In this document: piece after piece, positions 43,809-52,786 of the stretch
Position numbering within the stretch: the first letter of the stretch is position 1
Layout: each line of letters begins with the position of its first letter
From: JAGNXB01 sp964471595
Lineage (GTDB): Bacteria > Bacteroidota > Bacteroidia > Chitinophagales > Saprospiraceae
Reading direction: 5' to 3'
NCBI GenBank assembly: GCA_964471595.1
Contig: CAYYGN010000002.1
Location: 1 to 64,000 of the forward strand
Length of the DNA: 64,000 nucleotides
The notes under the pieces: model-generated
Database searches by the model: none
What the model was told of the DNA's origin: nothing
Seen by the model: only the letters and a program-made list of their open reading frames with translations
Position numbers and translations under genes: made by a program

Positions 43809-44498
43809 TTAAACCTGAGCACCGAGCCGGGTCATATCCCTGATCAGTATGCTCCGGCGTGTAAAATGGATGCAATTGGCTTTTTTCAACTCATTGAGGA
43901 CCTGCGTAACGGTTTGTCGGGATGTGCCGGTAATGCTGGCAATGTCCTGTTGCGTCAGTCCGTGTTTGAGATACATCTCAAAACCGATACGCCGTCCCCG
44001 TTTTTCAACCGTGTCCTTGAGATAGTCCACTATGCGCGTACGGGCGTCTTTGTGGATCAGGTCATCAGCCCGGTGTTCGGCGTTGCGAAGCCTGTCGGCC
44101 AGGGCATGCAAGACAATTTGTTGAAGCCTCCGATTGCCGCTCATTTCACGCAGCAGGCTTTCGGAGGGGATGACAAGCAACCGGTTTTTGTCACCCATGG
44201 TCATGGCAAATCCTTCCCGTTCAGGGATTCCGGCGAGAGACAACTCCCCGAAATAGGCATTCGGATGGAGGATGTCCCGGATTTGCTCCTTGTAGTCGCG
44301 CTGATACACACCGAGTTTGACACTCCCCTCAAGGACGAAAAAGAGTTCGGTACTGGCATCCCCGGGTACATAGATATACTGGTAGCGTGACTTTTCGATG
44401 ATGCGGGCTTCCCGGGCGAGGGATTCGAGCACGGATGATTCTAAACCCTGGAAGAGCGGGATCAGATTCATGGCCTGGATGATTGGATGCGCATTCAT
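43809..44498 (-). CDS. Crp/Fnr-family transcription regulator
   Basis: 229 residues. An N-terminal cyclic-nucleotide-binding-type barrel (IPLFQGLESSVLESLA, YVPGDASTELFFVLEGSVKL, AYFGELSLAG) is followed by a Crp-type winged helix with GLTQQDIASITGTSRQTVTQ. It lacks the N-terminal Cys cluster of FNR, so it is not an iron-sulfur oxygen sensor. The ligand is unknown. I start at the ATG at 44498. It lies 61 bp after the stop of the BioD-like/DRTGG gene and may be co-transcribed with it. Confidence 0.92.
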   Translation of the reverse strand: MNAHPIIQAMNLIPLFQGLESSVLESLAREARIIEKSRYQYIYVPGDASTELFFVLEGSVKLGVYQRDYKEQIRDILHPNAYFGELSLAGIPEREGFAMTMGDKNRLLVIPSESLLREMSGNRRLQQIVLHALADRLRNAEHRADDLIHKDARTRIVDYLKDTVEKRGRRIGFEMYLKHGLTQQDIASITGTSRQTVTQVLNELKKANCIHFTRRSILIRDMTRLGAQV

Positions 44499-44559
44499 GG
44501 CTGGCACTTTATTATAGGACCAGCCATCTGGCACGAACCCCCATGTCCAGGTGAAATTT

Positions 44560-45681
44560 TTAGGGGCGGGGAGGCACAGGAACAGCCAGCAACCGGGAAA
44601 GATCCACATGTTTGCGGATCATTTCTTCGGCCAAATTCACCTTCCAGGGCGTACGGGTATTGATTTTGACCTCAATCCGGTTGATTTTGGTCGCAGAGCC
44701 GTAAGTATCGTACAAGGTGCTAACGACAGGAATCCGGTTGGCGAGGATGTACGTCTCGATATGGGCAGGAATGTCCACCACGGAAGCGTGCGTGCCATCT
44801 CCGGTAATGATGATCCCTGACAAGGGGCAATTCTCAATATGGAGGTAGGATTGGATTTCCATCAGCTTGCGCAGCGTGGCGGAGAGCCTGTTGGAACTGG
44901 AAACCAGGAGAATGTTCTGCAGTTTGCCGATCTCACTGGCTTCCATAAGGGATCCTGCCATTACGTGTTCCACCCTGTTGTCCATGGCTTCCGGATTGTA
45001 CAGCACCTCTCCTTTGATGGAATGGCTGATGGTGTCCATGATCGGGTTGGCCAGACTGCTGTCATAAGGCAGGTATCCGAGGACGGGGGGGCCATGGTTG
45101 CCCAACTTTTTTTCGATGTAATACCGGACTTTGTCCAGTTTGTCGGGTTGTACCTTGTTGATGATGTATCCGGCAATCGGCACACCTTCCATACGGAACA
45201 GAGCAGAACTCATATTGATCTCGTCAATGGTACTTCCGATGCCTCCTTCGACAATCAGGATGACCTCGGCCTGCAACAGTTTGGCCACGGCGGCATTGGA
45301 CAGGTCCACCACACTGCCCACTCCCGGATGGCCGGTGCCCTCGTAAATCACCGCGTCGTATTCAGCCTCAAGGGAAGCGGCAGCCGCCAGTATCCGCTCC
45401 CGGAAATGGTACTTCTCCGGGTGCTCCAGGTAATCGGTTGTGGTTCCGGGTCCCAAAATGACCGGACTGTGGACCGCGCTGTCGAGGCTGAAATGCATAC
45501 TCGAAGCAAAGAGCACCGCATCCTTGTCTGCCCAGTGATTCTTCCAGCCCAGCGCCTTCTGTCCCACGGGTTTGCAATAGCCGACTTTAAAGCCCTGGCT
45601 TCGGAAGGCCTTGATAAGGCCAAGGGTAGAAGTGGTTTTGCCGACGTGCTGACTGGTAGCCGCCACATAGTATTTGAGCAT
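44560..45681 (-). CDS. BioD-like P-loop plus DRTGG-domain protein (Pta N-terminal-like)
   Basis: 373 residues. The N-terminal half is a P-loop NTPase of the dethiobiotin-synthetase type (YVAATSQHVGKTTSTLGLI, VGYCKPVGQKALGW, VIYEGTGHPGVGSVVDLSNA). The C-terminal half matches the DRTGG domain (LSGIIITGDGTHASVVD). This equals the regulatory N-terminal part of long bacterial phosphotransacetylases, without the catalytic PTA_PTB domain. It may regulate a separate Pta or act independently. I start at the ATG at 45681. It lies just upstream of the Crp-family gene on the same strand. Confidence 0.85.
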   Translation of the reverse strand: MLKYYVAATSQHVGKTTSTLGLIKAFRSQGFKVGYCKPVGQKALGWKNHWADKDAVLFASSMHFSLDSAVHSPVILGPGTTTDYLEHPEKYHFRERILAAAASLEAEYDAVIYEGTGHPGVGSVVDLSNAAVAKLLQAEVILIVEGGIGSTIDEINMSSALFRMEGVPIAGYIINKVQPDKLDKVRYYIEKKLGNHGPPVLGYLPYDSSLANPIMDTISHSIKGEVLYNPEAMDNRVEHVMAGSLMEASEIGKLQNILLVSSSNRLSATLRKLMEIQSYLHIENCPLSGIIITGDGTHASVVDIPAHIETYILANRIPVVSTLYDTYGSATKINRIEVKINTRTPWKVNLAEEMIRKHVDLSRLLAVPVPPRP

Positions 45682-45772
45682 TCCACGGGTATATCGCCTA
45701 CAAGAATAATTCATTTCAGCGACTGGGACAAAATCCGAAGCGTGGAAAAATTCCCTGCCTGAAGGCCCGGCA

Positions 45773-45803
45773 TTGCAGGAATATGAGAATTCTGCTATTT
45801 TTA
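45773..45803 (+). promoter_or_regulatory. Candidate promoter of the T9SS-exported thioredoxin/SprB protein
   Basis: TTG, a 20-bp spacer and TATTTTTA approximate the Bacteroidota TTG / TAnnTTTG promoter; the final G is not matched. It lies 36 nt before the ATG at 45840. Confidence 0.3.
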
Positions 45804-45839
45804 TCCTTGATTTTTGCACTTACACCAAACCCAAATCCT

Positions 45840-48527
45840 ATGAAAGCTCCTTTACCGTTACTTGTTGCATTGCTTTGGTGCCTGGGAACGGCCCCGTCGG
45901 CGCATGCCCAGCTGGCCCATGGTTCGGATGCTCCGGACTTTACCGTCACGGACTTGAACGGGGTAACCCACAACTTGTATTCCCTTCTTGATCAAGGGTA
46001 TACAGTGTTCCTTGAATTCTCCGCAACCTGGTGTGGACCCTGTTGGAACTATCACAGCGGAGGGCACTTGAAAGAATTGTGGAACCAATATGGTCCCAAC
46101 GGCACCGATGAGGTGTTCGTCATTTTCATAGAGGGAGACCTGAACACCAACACAGCTTGCCTGTACGGTCCATCAGGGTGTGTAGGAGGAACACAAGGCA
46201 ACTGGGTGAGTGGCACCCCTTTTCCGATCGTCGATTTGACCCCGGCGACCATCAATGTCCGCTATGATTATCAGATCGGTTACTGGCCCACCATTTACTC
46301 TATTTGCCCGCAGACCAAAAAAGTCTACCTGGCCGGTCAAAGAACCACGGACGGCCAGTATGAATATGTCAACAGTTGCGGCATGACTTATGTCCTGGAT
46401 GGCGTGGGCGATGCCTCCTGCCACGATTTCAATGACGGGTTTGTGCACATTTCCCCGGATGGAGGCTATGCACCCTTCACCTATACCTGGAGCAACGGCA
46501 GCAGTAGCCAAAACCTCAACAACGTTGGAGCCGGAAACTATTCCTGCACGATTAAGGACAAGAACCACGTGACCATTGCCACGGCCACCTATACGGTTGA
46601 CGAGCCGCCTGCCATAGATCTGATCACCGACGAAATTCTGACGGAGACCTGTCCCGGGTATGAAGACGGAGGCGTCAACATTACCGTTTCCGGTGGAATG
46701 GGCGGTTTCTCGTATGCGTGGAGCAACGGTCAAAGCGGCGAGGATCTGCAAGGGGTTTCAGGAGGAGCCTACAGTGTGATTACCACGGATGCCACCGGAT
46801 GTACAGAAAGCCAAAGCTTTACCGTACCCGTCAATCCGCTACCGGTTGCCAATGCCGGTATAGACGGGGTGATTACCTGTTCCGAGCCTCAGTATACCAT
46901 TGATGGCACGCAGTCCGAAAACTTCGGGGTATCCTGGGAATGGACCACTCAAAACGGAAATATTGTATCCGGCGCCAATACCATGACTCCAGTCGTGGAT
47001 GAGCCCGGCGATTACCACCTGACGGTCACGTTCTTCGCTACAGGTTGTTTCTCGACGGATGAAACCACCATTACAGAGGACAAAACCATCCCCAACACGG
47101 ATGCAGGTCCTCCGGGATTGGTGGACTGCGCCCAGCCTCTGGATACTCTGGACGGCAGCAATAGTCAGGGAGGCAACGGTTACAATTACCTGTGGACCAC
47201 TCCGGACGGAAATATCGTCAGCGGCGCAGCCACCGCCAAGCCTGTGGTGGATGAATCCGGAACCTATATTCTGTCCGTTACCAATCAAACCACCGGATGT
47301 GTGGGACGCGACACAACCCAGGTGATTACAGGTCCTGAAAACCAGGTGCCTGTCAGCGCTTATAGCCAGACAATAACCAATCTTTACGTTCAATTCGATA
47401 ATGGCACCAATGGCAATGCCACCTCCTATTTGTGGACTTTTGGAGACGGGCAGTCGTCAACGGAGGAATCACCTTCCCATGTCTATCAGCAGGCAGGCAC
47501 CTATGAAGTGTGCCTTACTTCCTCCAATGCCTGTGGGGAGGACACCGAGTGCACAGAGATTACCGTGGAAACTGGTGCCATGGCGATTGTCGTGGTCAAT
47601 ATAACCCCCTCAACCTGCAACCATGGATCGGACGGTGCTGCAGACATTGAGGTGAATGGCGGCCAACCCGACTATTCCTATGCCTGGAGTCATGGAGCTA
47701 ACACCCAGGACATTGCAGATGTACCTCCTGGCACTTACCAGCTGACCGTTACGGATGCCAACAATGCCACCGCGATCATTATGGTGACCATCGGCTTCCA
47801 GTACCTGGTCAACATCGACGAGGTGCTCACCCAGCAACCGGAATGTCATGGCTTCACCAATGGTACCATCGCCCTTAACACCTCCTCTTCCGGCGGCAGC
47901 CTGGATTATTCCTGGTCGCATGATCCGGAATTGAACAACAGCATTGCCAACGGTCTTGGTGCCGGAGAATATTCCGTCATTATCAGCGATGCCAACGGTT
48001 GTACTGACCAGGCCTCCATCAGTCTCGGGCAGCCGGATGTCCTGGAAGGAAATCTCACCGTGGATCCCGCCGAGCCGGGCAAGGACAATGGTAGTGCTTC
48101 ACTGAACCCGACCGGGGGCGTTGCACCTTACTCAGCTGAGTGGAGCAACGGCCAACAAGGTCTGGAAGTGGAAAATCTGGCGCCCGGAGATTACAGTGTT
48201 CTTCTGACCGATGCCCACGGATGCACCTGGGAGAACACCTTCCGGGTGGAAGAAACCGTCTCCACAGGAACAATACCTTCACTGACAGGTTGGACGCTTT
48301 CCCCCAACCCCTCACGGGGCGATGTCTTCCTGCAAGTCACTTTTGACCGTTCCGAACGCACCTCCGTCAGGATTCTTAATGTGAACGGTGAGTCGGTTTA
48401 TCAGAAAGACACGCAGGGCACTCATATCCAGGAGCAACTGGCACTGGGTCATCTGCCTGCAGGGACCTACATGATTGAATTGCGCACGGCAGAAGGAAAG
48501 GCTGTCCGCAAACTGGTCATCCAGTAG
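45840..48527 (+). CDS. T9SS-exported protein: thioredoxin-like domain, SprB-like repeats and PKD
   Basis: 895 residues. A signal peptide (MKAPLPLLVALLWCLGTAPS) is followed by a thioredoxin-like domain with the redox motif CGPC (Cys65 and Cys68 in FSATWCGPCWNYH) and the region GYWPTIYSICPQTKKVYL. Several SprB-type repeats follow (PFTYTWSNGSSSQNLNNV, FSYAWSNGQSGEDLQGV), plus Ig-like modules and a PKD domain (YLWTFGDGQSSTEESPSHVY). It ends in a T9SS type A sorting domain (WTLSPNPSRGDVFLQV, ending GKAVRKLVIQ). It should be secreted and surface-attached. Function of the redox domain outside the cell is unknown. Confidence 0.92.
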   Translation: MKAPLPLLVALLWCLGTAPSAHAQLAHGSDAPDFTVTDLNGVTHNLYSLLDQGYTVFLEFSATWCGPCWNYHSGGHLKELWNQYGPNGTDEVFVIFIEGDLNTNTACLYGPSGCVGGTQGNWVSGTPFPIVDLTPATINVRYDYQIGYWPTIYSICPQTKKVYLAGQRTTDGQYEYVNSCGMTYVLDGVGDASCHDFNDGFVHISPDGGYAPFTYTWSNGSSSQNLNNVGAGNYSCTIKDKNHVTIATATYTVDEPPAIDLITDEILTETCPGYEDGGVNITVSGGMGGFSYAWSNGQSGEDLQGVSGGAYSVITTDATGCTESQSFTVPVNPLPVANAGIDGVITCSEPQYTIDGTQSENFGVSWEWTTQNGNIVSGANTMTPVVDEPGDYHLTVTFFATGCFSTDETTITEDKTIPNTDAGPPGLVDCAQPLDTLDGSNSQGGNGYNYLWTTPDGNIVSGAATAKPVVDESGTYILSVTNQTTGCVGRDTTQVITGPENQVPVSAYSQTITNLYVQFDNGTNGNATSYLWTFGDGQSSTEESPSHVYQQAGTYEVCLTSSNACGEDTECTEITVETGAMAIVVVNITPSTCNHGSDGAADIEVNGGQPDYSYAWSHGANTQDIADVPPGTYQLTVTDANNATAIIMVTIGFQYLVNIDEVLTQQPECHGFTNGTIALNTSSSGGSLDYSWSHDPELNNSIANGLGAGEYSVIISDANGCTDQASISLGQPDVLEGNLTVDPAEPGKDNGSASLNPTGGVAPYSAEWSNGQQGLEVENLAPGDYSVLLTDAHGCTWENTFRVEETVSTGTIPSLTGWTLSPNPSRGDVFLQVTFDRSERTSVRILNVNGESVYQKDTQGTHIQEQLALGHLPAGTYMIELRTAEGKAVRKLVIQ

Positions 48528-48553
48528 TACCATTGATGCCGAGATACCAACAG

Positions 48554-48585
48554 AAAAAGCCCTGGTTCAGACCGGGGCTTTTTCT
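48554..48585 (+). terminator. Rho-independent terminator after the thioredoxin/SprB gene
   Basis: AAAAAGCCCTGGT pairs with ACCGGGGCTTTTT (one mismatch, 4-nt loop), followed by more Ts, 27 bp after the stop at 48527. Confidence 0.85.
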
Positions 48586-48631
48586 TTTCAGTACAGAAGC
48601 ATAGCGGTTCTATTCAGAGAGGCCTTGAAAG

Positions 48632-50692
48632 TCAGGTCTCCACACCGGCGAGATCCAGCAGGAAGGCATATTCCATCGCCGTTTCGCGGTGACGCAAAAA
48701 GCGGCCGCTAGCGCCTCCATGTCCGGTGTCCATATTGCAATACAGCAATATGGGGTTGTCATTGGTCCGCATTTCGCGGAGTCGGGCCACCCACTTGGCG
48801 GGCTCCCAATACTGCACCTGTGAATCGTGAAGACCGGTAGTCACCAACAAAGCCGGGTAGGCCTTGTTTTCCACATTGTCGTAAGGAGAATAAGCCAACA
48901 TGCACGCGTAATACACGGGGTCCCCGGGATTGCCCCATTCATCAAATTCTCCCGTCGTCAACGGGATGGATGTGTCAAGCATCGTGGTTACGACATCCAC
49001 GAACGGAACAGCGGCGATAATCCCTTTCCACAAATCGGGTCGCATGTTCATTACAGCCCCCACCAGGAGACCTCCTGCACTCCCTCCCATGGCAAACAAC
49101 CTTTCGGGAGACGTATAACGGTTGGCGACTAGGGCTTCTGCACATGAGATGAAGTCCGTGAAGGTATTGATCTTGTTTTTCAATTTGCCCTGTTCGTACC
49201 AGGATCGCCCCATCTCTTCGCCCCCTCTGATGTGCGCTATGGCGAAAACGAATCCCCGATCCAACAAACTGAGACGCGAGGAGGAAAAGTAAGGGTCCAG
49301 GCTGATCCCGTAAGAGCCGTATCCATAGAGCAAAAGAGGCGCCTTCCCATCCCGTACCACCGACTTGTGGTAAACCAATGAAACGGGAATGCGGGCACCA
49401 TCCGAAGCCGCCACCCACAAGCGCTCAGACCGGTAATCGTTTTTGTCAAACCCACCGAGCACAGGTTCCTGTTTCTTCCATGCCATCTGCCGGGTGAGGG
49501 GGTCATAATCCACGATGGAGAGCGGCGTGGTCATGGAGGTGTAATGCACCCTGATCGCAGGTGACGATGCTTCAGGGTTGGCATCAAACCCGGCAACAAA
49601 TGCTTCTTCCGGGAAGGCCAAGTCATGGGATTCCCCGGTTTCCCAGGTATGGATGGCAATGCGGCAAATGCCCTCATGACGTTCCTCAAGGGCGAGAAAG
49701 CGGTCAAAACACAGAAACCGTTCCAGCAGGATTTCATCACGGTGACGGATCACCTCCGCCCATCCTTCTTGGCCTCTTTCGGGTTCGGTGCATTGCATCA
49801 AACGAAAGTTGGCCGCATCCCAGTTGGTGCGGATCCAGAAGGCATCCCTAAAATGATCAATCTGGTATTCCAGGTGCCTTTCGCGCGGAAGGAACACCTT
49901 GAAAACTCCGGTGGGTTGATCGGCAGGCAGGTACCGATATTCCGAAGAAACCGTCTGTTCCGAAGCAATGAAAATGAAGGACCGGGACCGGCTTCGTTCC
50001 AGATGGCAATGAAAGGCTTCATCTTTCTCTTCATAGACCAAAACGTCCCGGGAAAGAGGTTCTCCCAACCGGTGACGGAATACGCGACTCGGCCGCAGGG
50101 TCTCATCCTTGAGGAGATAGAAAAAATGCAGGCTGTCCGCCGCCCATACAACCTGCCCGGTCGTGCCGGGAATTTCATCTTCAAGGAATCCTCCGGATTG
50201 GAGATCCATCAACCGGATTTTGTAAATGCGTCGACTGAGGGTATCCTCCCCAAAGGCCAGATAACGGTTGTCAGGACTCACAGCCCGATGCCCGACATGG
50301 TAATAGGAATGGCCTTCTGCCAGTCGGTTGACATCCAGCATGACACTTTCTTCGGCATCAGGCAGATCGGCTTTGCGTCCGTAAACAGGATATTCACCGC
50401 CTTCTGAAAACCGGGTGGTGTACCAATACCCGTTGTCCAGATAGGGTACGGAGGCATCCTCAGGGGCAATACGGCCCACGATTTCCTTGAACAGCGATTC
50501 TTCCAGATGGGCCAGAGGGGCCATCACTTCTTTGCGATAGGAGTTCTCCGCCTCCAGGTATGCCAAAACATCCGGCTGCTCCCTGTCCTTCAGCCAGAAG
50601 TAGGGATCCGGGCGTTCATGCCCATGGGCAACATGAACATGTGGTTTTTTTGGGGCAACAGGTGGAGTCAGATCCTTGCGCATCCGCGACAT
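48632..50692 (-). CDS. ptrB: Oligopeptidase B-type S9 serine peptidase
   Basis: 686 residues, the length of E. coli PtrB. An N-terminal beta-propeller (HGHERPDPYFWLKDREQPDV at the start) leads to an alpha/beta hydrolase domain with catalytic Ser in FAMGGSAGGLLVGAVMN, Asp in TTGLHDSQVQYWEPAKW, and His in NMDTGHGGASGRF. IRGGEEMGRSWYEQGKL is typical of oligopeptidase B. It cleaves short peptides after basic residues in the family; no signal peptide is seen. Other S9A peptidases remain possible. Confidence 0.93.
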   Translation of the reverse strand: MSRMRKDLTPPVAPKKPHVHVAHGHERPDPYFWLKDREQPDVLAYLEAENSYRKEVMAPLAHLEESLFKEIVGRIAPEDASVPYLDNGYWYTTRFSEGGEYPVYGRKADLPDAEESVMLDVNRLAEGHSYYHVGHRAVSPDNRYLAFGEDTLSRRIYKIRLMDLQSGGFLEDEIPGTTGQVVWAADSLHFFYLLKDETLRPSRVFRHRLGEPLSRDVLVYEEKDEAFHCHLERSRSRSFIFIASEQTVSSEYRYLPADQPTGVFKVFLPRERHLEYQIDHFRDAFWIRTNWDAANFRLMQCTEPERGQEGWAEVIRHRDEILLERFLCFDRFLALEERHEGICRIAIHTWETGESHDLAFPEEAFVAGFDANPEASSPAIRVHYTSMTTPLSIVDYDPLTRQMAWKKQEPVLGGFDKNDYRSERLWVAASDGARIPVSLVYHKSVVRDGKAPLLLYGYGSYGISLDPYFSSSRLSLLDRGFVFAIAHIRGGEEMGRSWYEQGKLKNKINTFTDFISCAEALVANRYTSPERLFAMGGSAGGLLVGAVMNMRPDLWKGIIAAVPFVDVVTTMLDTSIPLTTGEFDEWGNPGDPVYYACMLAYSPYDNVENKAYPALLVTTGLHDSQVQYWEPAKWVARLREMRTNDNPILLYCNMDTGHGGASGRFLRHRETAMEYAFLLDLAGVET

Positions 50693-50731
50693 GGGGAAAA
50701 TTTTTCGGTTCCGAAAGACAGAGGGTGCGGA

Positions 50732-51937
50732 TCAAGCGAGAAGAGCCATCGCCTGGCGAATCCGGTCGGCGGCATCCAGCAAGTCTTCCGTTGATGCAGC
50801 ATACGAAATCCGGATACAATCATCCGCACCGAATGCGGAGCCGGAAACGAGGGCCACATGCGCTTCGTCGAGAATGAAATCTGCAAACGCATCCGCTGTG
50901 TCAATGACCCCTTTGGGTCCCCGTCGGTGGAGCAGGCGGGAGATGTCGGGGAAGAGGTAGAAGGCCCCCTGGGGTTCATTGACCACCCAGCCCTCCAGCC
51001 GGCACAAAGCCTCCCGCAACAGGTTTCTCCTGCGCAGAAATTCGTCTCTCATAGCCAGCGTGGGCGCCAGGGAACTGTTGAGCGCATGGGCGCCAGCCAC
51101 TTGACCGAAGGCATTGGCGCCGGAAGTAAACTGGCCCTGGATTTTATTACAGGCATCCGTGATCCATTTGGGTCCGCCCAGGTATCCCAGTCGCCAGCCG
51201 GTCATGGCAAATCCTTTGGCGAAACCGTTGACCGTCACCGAACGCTCCCGCAATGCCGGCACACAGCCTATGGAAAAGTGTTCGCCGGTAAAGTTGATGT
51301 ATTCATAGATCTCGTCACTGACCACAACGACATCCGGATGGGCGGCCAGGACTTCCGCCAGCGCCAGCAACTCCGGTTTGCTGTAAACGGCTCCGGTGGG
51401 ATTGCAGGGTGAAGAGAAAAGAACCATCCGCGTTCGGGGCGTCAGGGCACTCTCCAACTGTGCCGGGGTGACTTTGAAGTCCTGTTCAATACCGGCGCGG
51501 ATGAACACCGGAACGGCATCGGTCAAACGGATCATCTCGTAATAGGACACCCAATACGGGGAAAAAACGACCACTTCGTCCCCGGCCTCCAGGAGAGCCA
51601 GCATCACATTGGCCAGTGATTGCTTGGCGCCATTGGAAACAACTATCTGGTCCGGGGGGAAGTCCAGGTCATTGTCGCGTTTGAACTTCTTGCTGATGGC
51701 GTCCCTGAGCAGGGGCAATCCGGCCACCGGGGTGTATTTGGTAAAGCCGTCTGCCAGGGCACGAACGGCTGCATCCTTGATATGCTGCGGCGTATCAAAA
51801 TCAGGTTCCCCCAGGCTGAGATTGATGACCCGGACACCGCAAGCTGCCAGATCCCTGGCCCGTTGAGCCATGCGCAATGTTTCGGATTCTCCCATCCTCA
51901 CCACTCTTGCCGCCAGTCGTTGATGATTCCTTGCCAT
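50732..51937 (-). CDS. Class I PLP-dependent aminotransferase (aspartate aminotransferase-like)
   Basis: 401 residues from the ATG at 51937. Fold type I motifs are present: VINLSLGEPDFDTPQHIKD, SNGAKQSLANVMLALLEAGD, SSPCNPTGAVYS, VVSDEIYEYI, and the PLP lysine in NGFAKGFAMTGWRLGY. It matches the AspC/AAT-I-beta group that transaminates aspartate and aromatic or branched amino acids; substrate range is uncertain. The N-terminal residues encoded upstream of 51937 look random. It lies 39 bp after the start of ptrB in transcription order and is divergent from the sugar operon. Confidence 0.92.
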   Translation of the reverse strand: MARNHQRLAARVVRMGESETLRMAQRARDLAACGVRVINLSLGEPDFDTPQHIKDAAVRALADGFTKYTPVAGLPLLRDAISKKFKRDNDLDFPPDQIVVSNGAKQSLANVMLALLEAGDEVVVFSPYWVSYYEMIRLTDAVPVFIRAGIEQDFKVTPAQLESALTPRTRMVLFSSPCNPTGAVYSKPELLALAEVLAAHPDVVVVSDEIYEYINFTGEHFSIGCVPALRERSVTVNGFAKGFAMTGWRLGYLGGPKWITDACNKIQGQFTSGANAFGQVAGAHALNSSLAPTLAMRDEFLRRRNLLREALCRLEGWVVNEPQGAFYLFPDISRLLHRRGPKGVIDTADAFADFILDEAHVALVSGSAFGADDCIRISYAASTEDLLDAADRIRQAMALLA

Positions 51938-52069
51938 AGGATACGCCCTTTCTTCGAATAAGCGGTAAATGTAAGGACAAGTAGGCATGGCGGGATAATT
52001 CCTATCTTGCCGCACCTTTTCGGAAAGGGGGAATAGACCCTTCCAAACAGGTGGATGCAGCTTTGCCCT

Positions 52070-52786
52070 ATGCAATCATGGTCGTTTGGAATACTGTGTT
52101 ACAACGAGATCGGATCCCTTCCTGCCGTCTACGACCAGGTCCGAAAACTGATTGATGATTGGGGGCTCTCCGACTGGGAAATCCTGCTGGTGGATGACGG
52201 AAGTACAGACGGCACGCGCGACTGGATTGGCCGCCAATGTGATACCGATCCGGCGGTCAAGGCCATTCTCCACCCCGGAAATATGGGCATCGGCGAAGGA
52301 ATCCGGAGCATTTATTTCAATGCCACCCGGGAAAATGTCGTGTTCATCCCTGGTGACGGGCAATTCGATGTGGCGGAATTGAAGCCGTTCCCGGAGTTTG
52401 CCTCCGGCACATTCCTTGCTTTTTACCGCATCGAGAATCTCACGTACAGTACGTTCCGCAATGCGCTGTCCTGGTTCAACAAAATATTCAACAGGTCGGT
52501 GTTGGGGCTTTCCCTGCGGGATGTCAACTGGGTTAAGGTTTACAAACGCGAGATCCTTACCGGCCTGGACCTGCGGTTGCACAGTTCGGCGATTGAAAGC
52601 GAGATTTGCGCCAAACTGGCGGTGTCGGGCATTCGACCGCAAGAGATACAATCCCGGTATTTGCCGCGTCGGCATGGCGTCAGCAAAGGCGCGTCCTTGA
52701 AAAGCATTTTTCTTGTCCTGCGGGAGCTCCTTCGTCTTTACTGGGCGGTGGCGCATTACCGCTGGAAAAAACGATCCTCTCAATGA
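52070..52786 (+). CDS. Glycosyltransferase family 2 protein
   Basis: 238 residues. A GT-A fold is shown by SFGILCYNEIGSLPAVYDQV, LVDDGSTDGTRDW with the nucleotide-binding aspartates, GNMGIGEGIRSIYFNAT, and FIPGDGQFDVAEL. It resembles polyprenyl-phosphate mannosyl/glucosyl transferases and undecaprenyl-linked GT2 enzymes that load sugars on lipid carriers. It is the first gene of a tight five-gene run; the next gene begins at its stop codon (ATGA). A start at 52055 is also possible. Confidence 0.9.
   Translation: MQSWSFGILCYNEIGSLPAVYDQVRKLIDDWGLSDWEILLVDDGSTDGTRDWIGRQCDTDPAVKAILHPGNMGIGEGIRSIYFNATRENVVFIPGDGQFDVAELKPFPEFASGTFLAFYRIENLTYSTFRNALSWFNKIFNRSVLGLSLRDVNWVKVYKREILTGLDLRLHSSAIESEICAKLAVSGIRPQEIQSRYLPRRHGVSKGASLKSIFLVLRELLRLYWAVAHYRWKKRSSQ

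Noticed and set aside
42990..43843. Open frames of about 65-260 codons through the palindromic array
   Set aside because: The unit length (94 or 83 bp) is not a multiple of three, the products repeat the same peptide in shifting frames on both strands, and one runs through tRNA-Ser.
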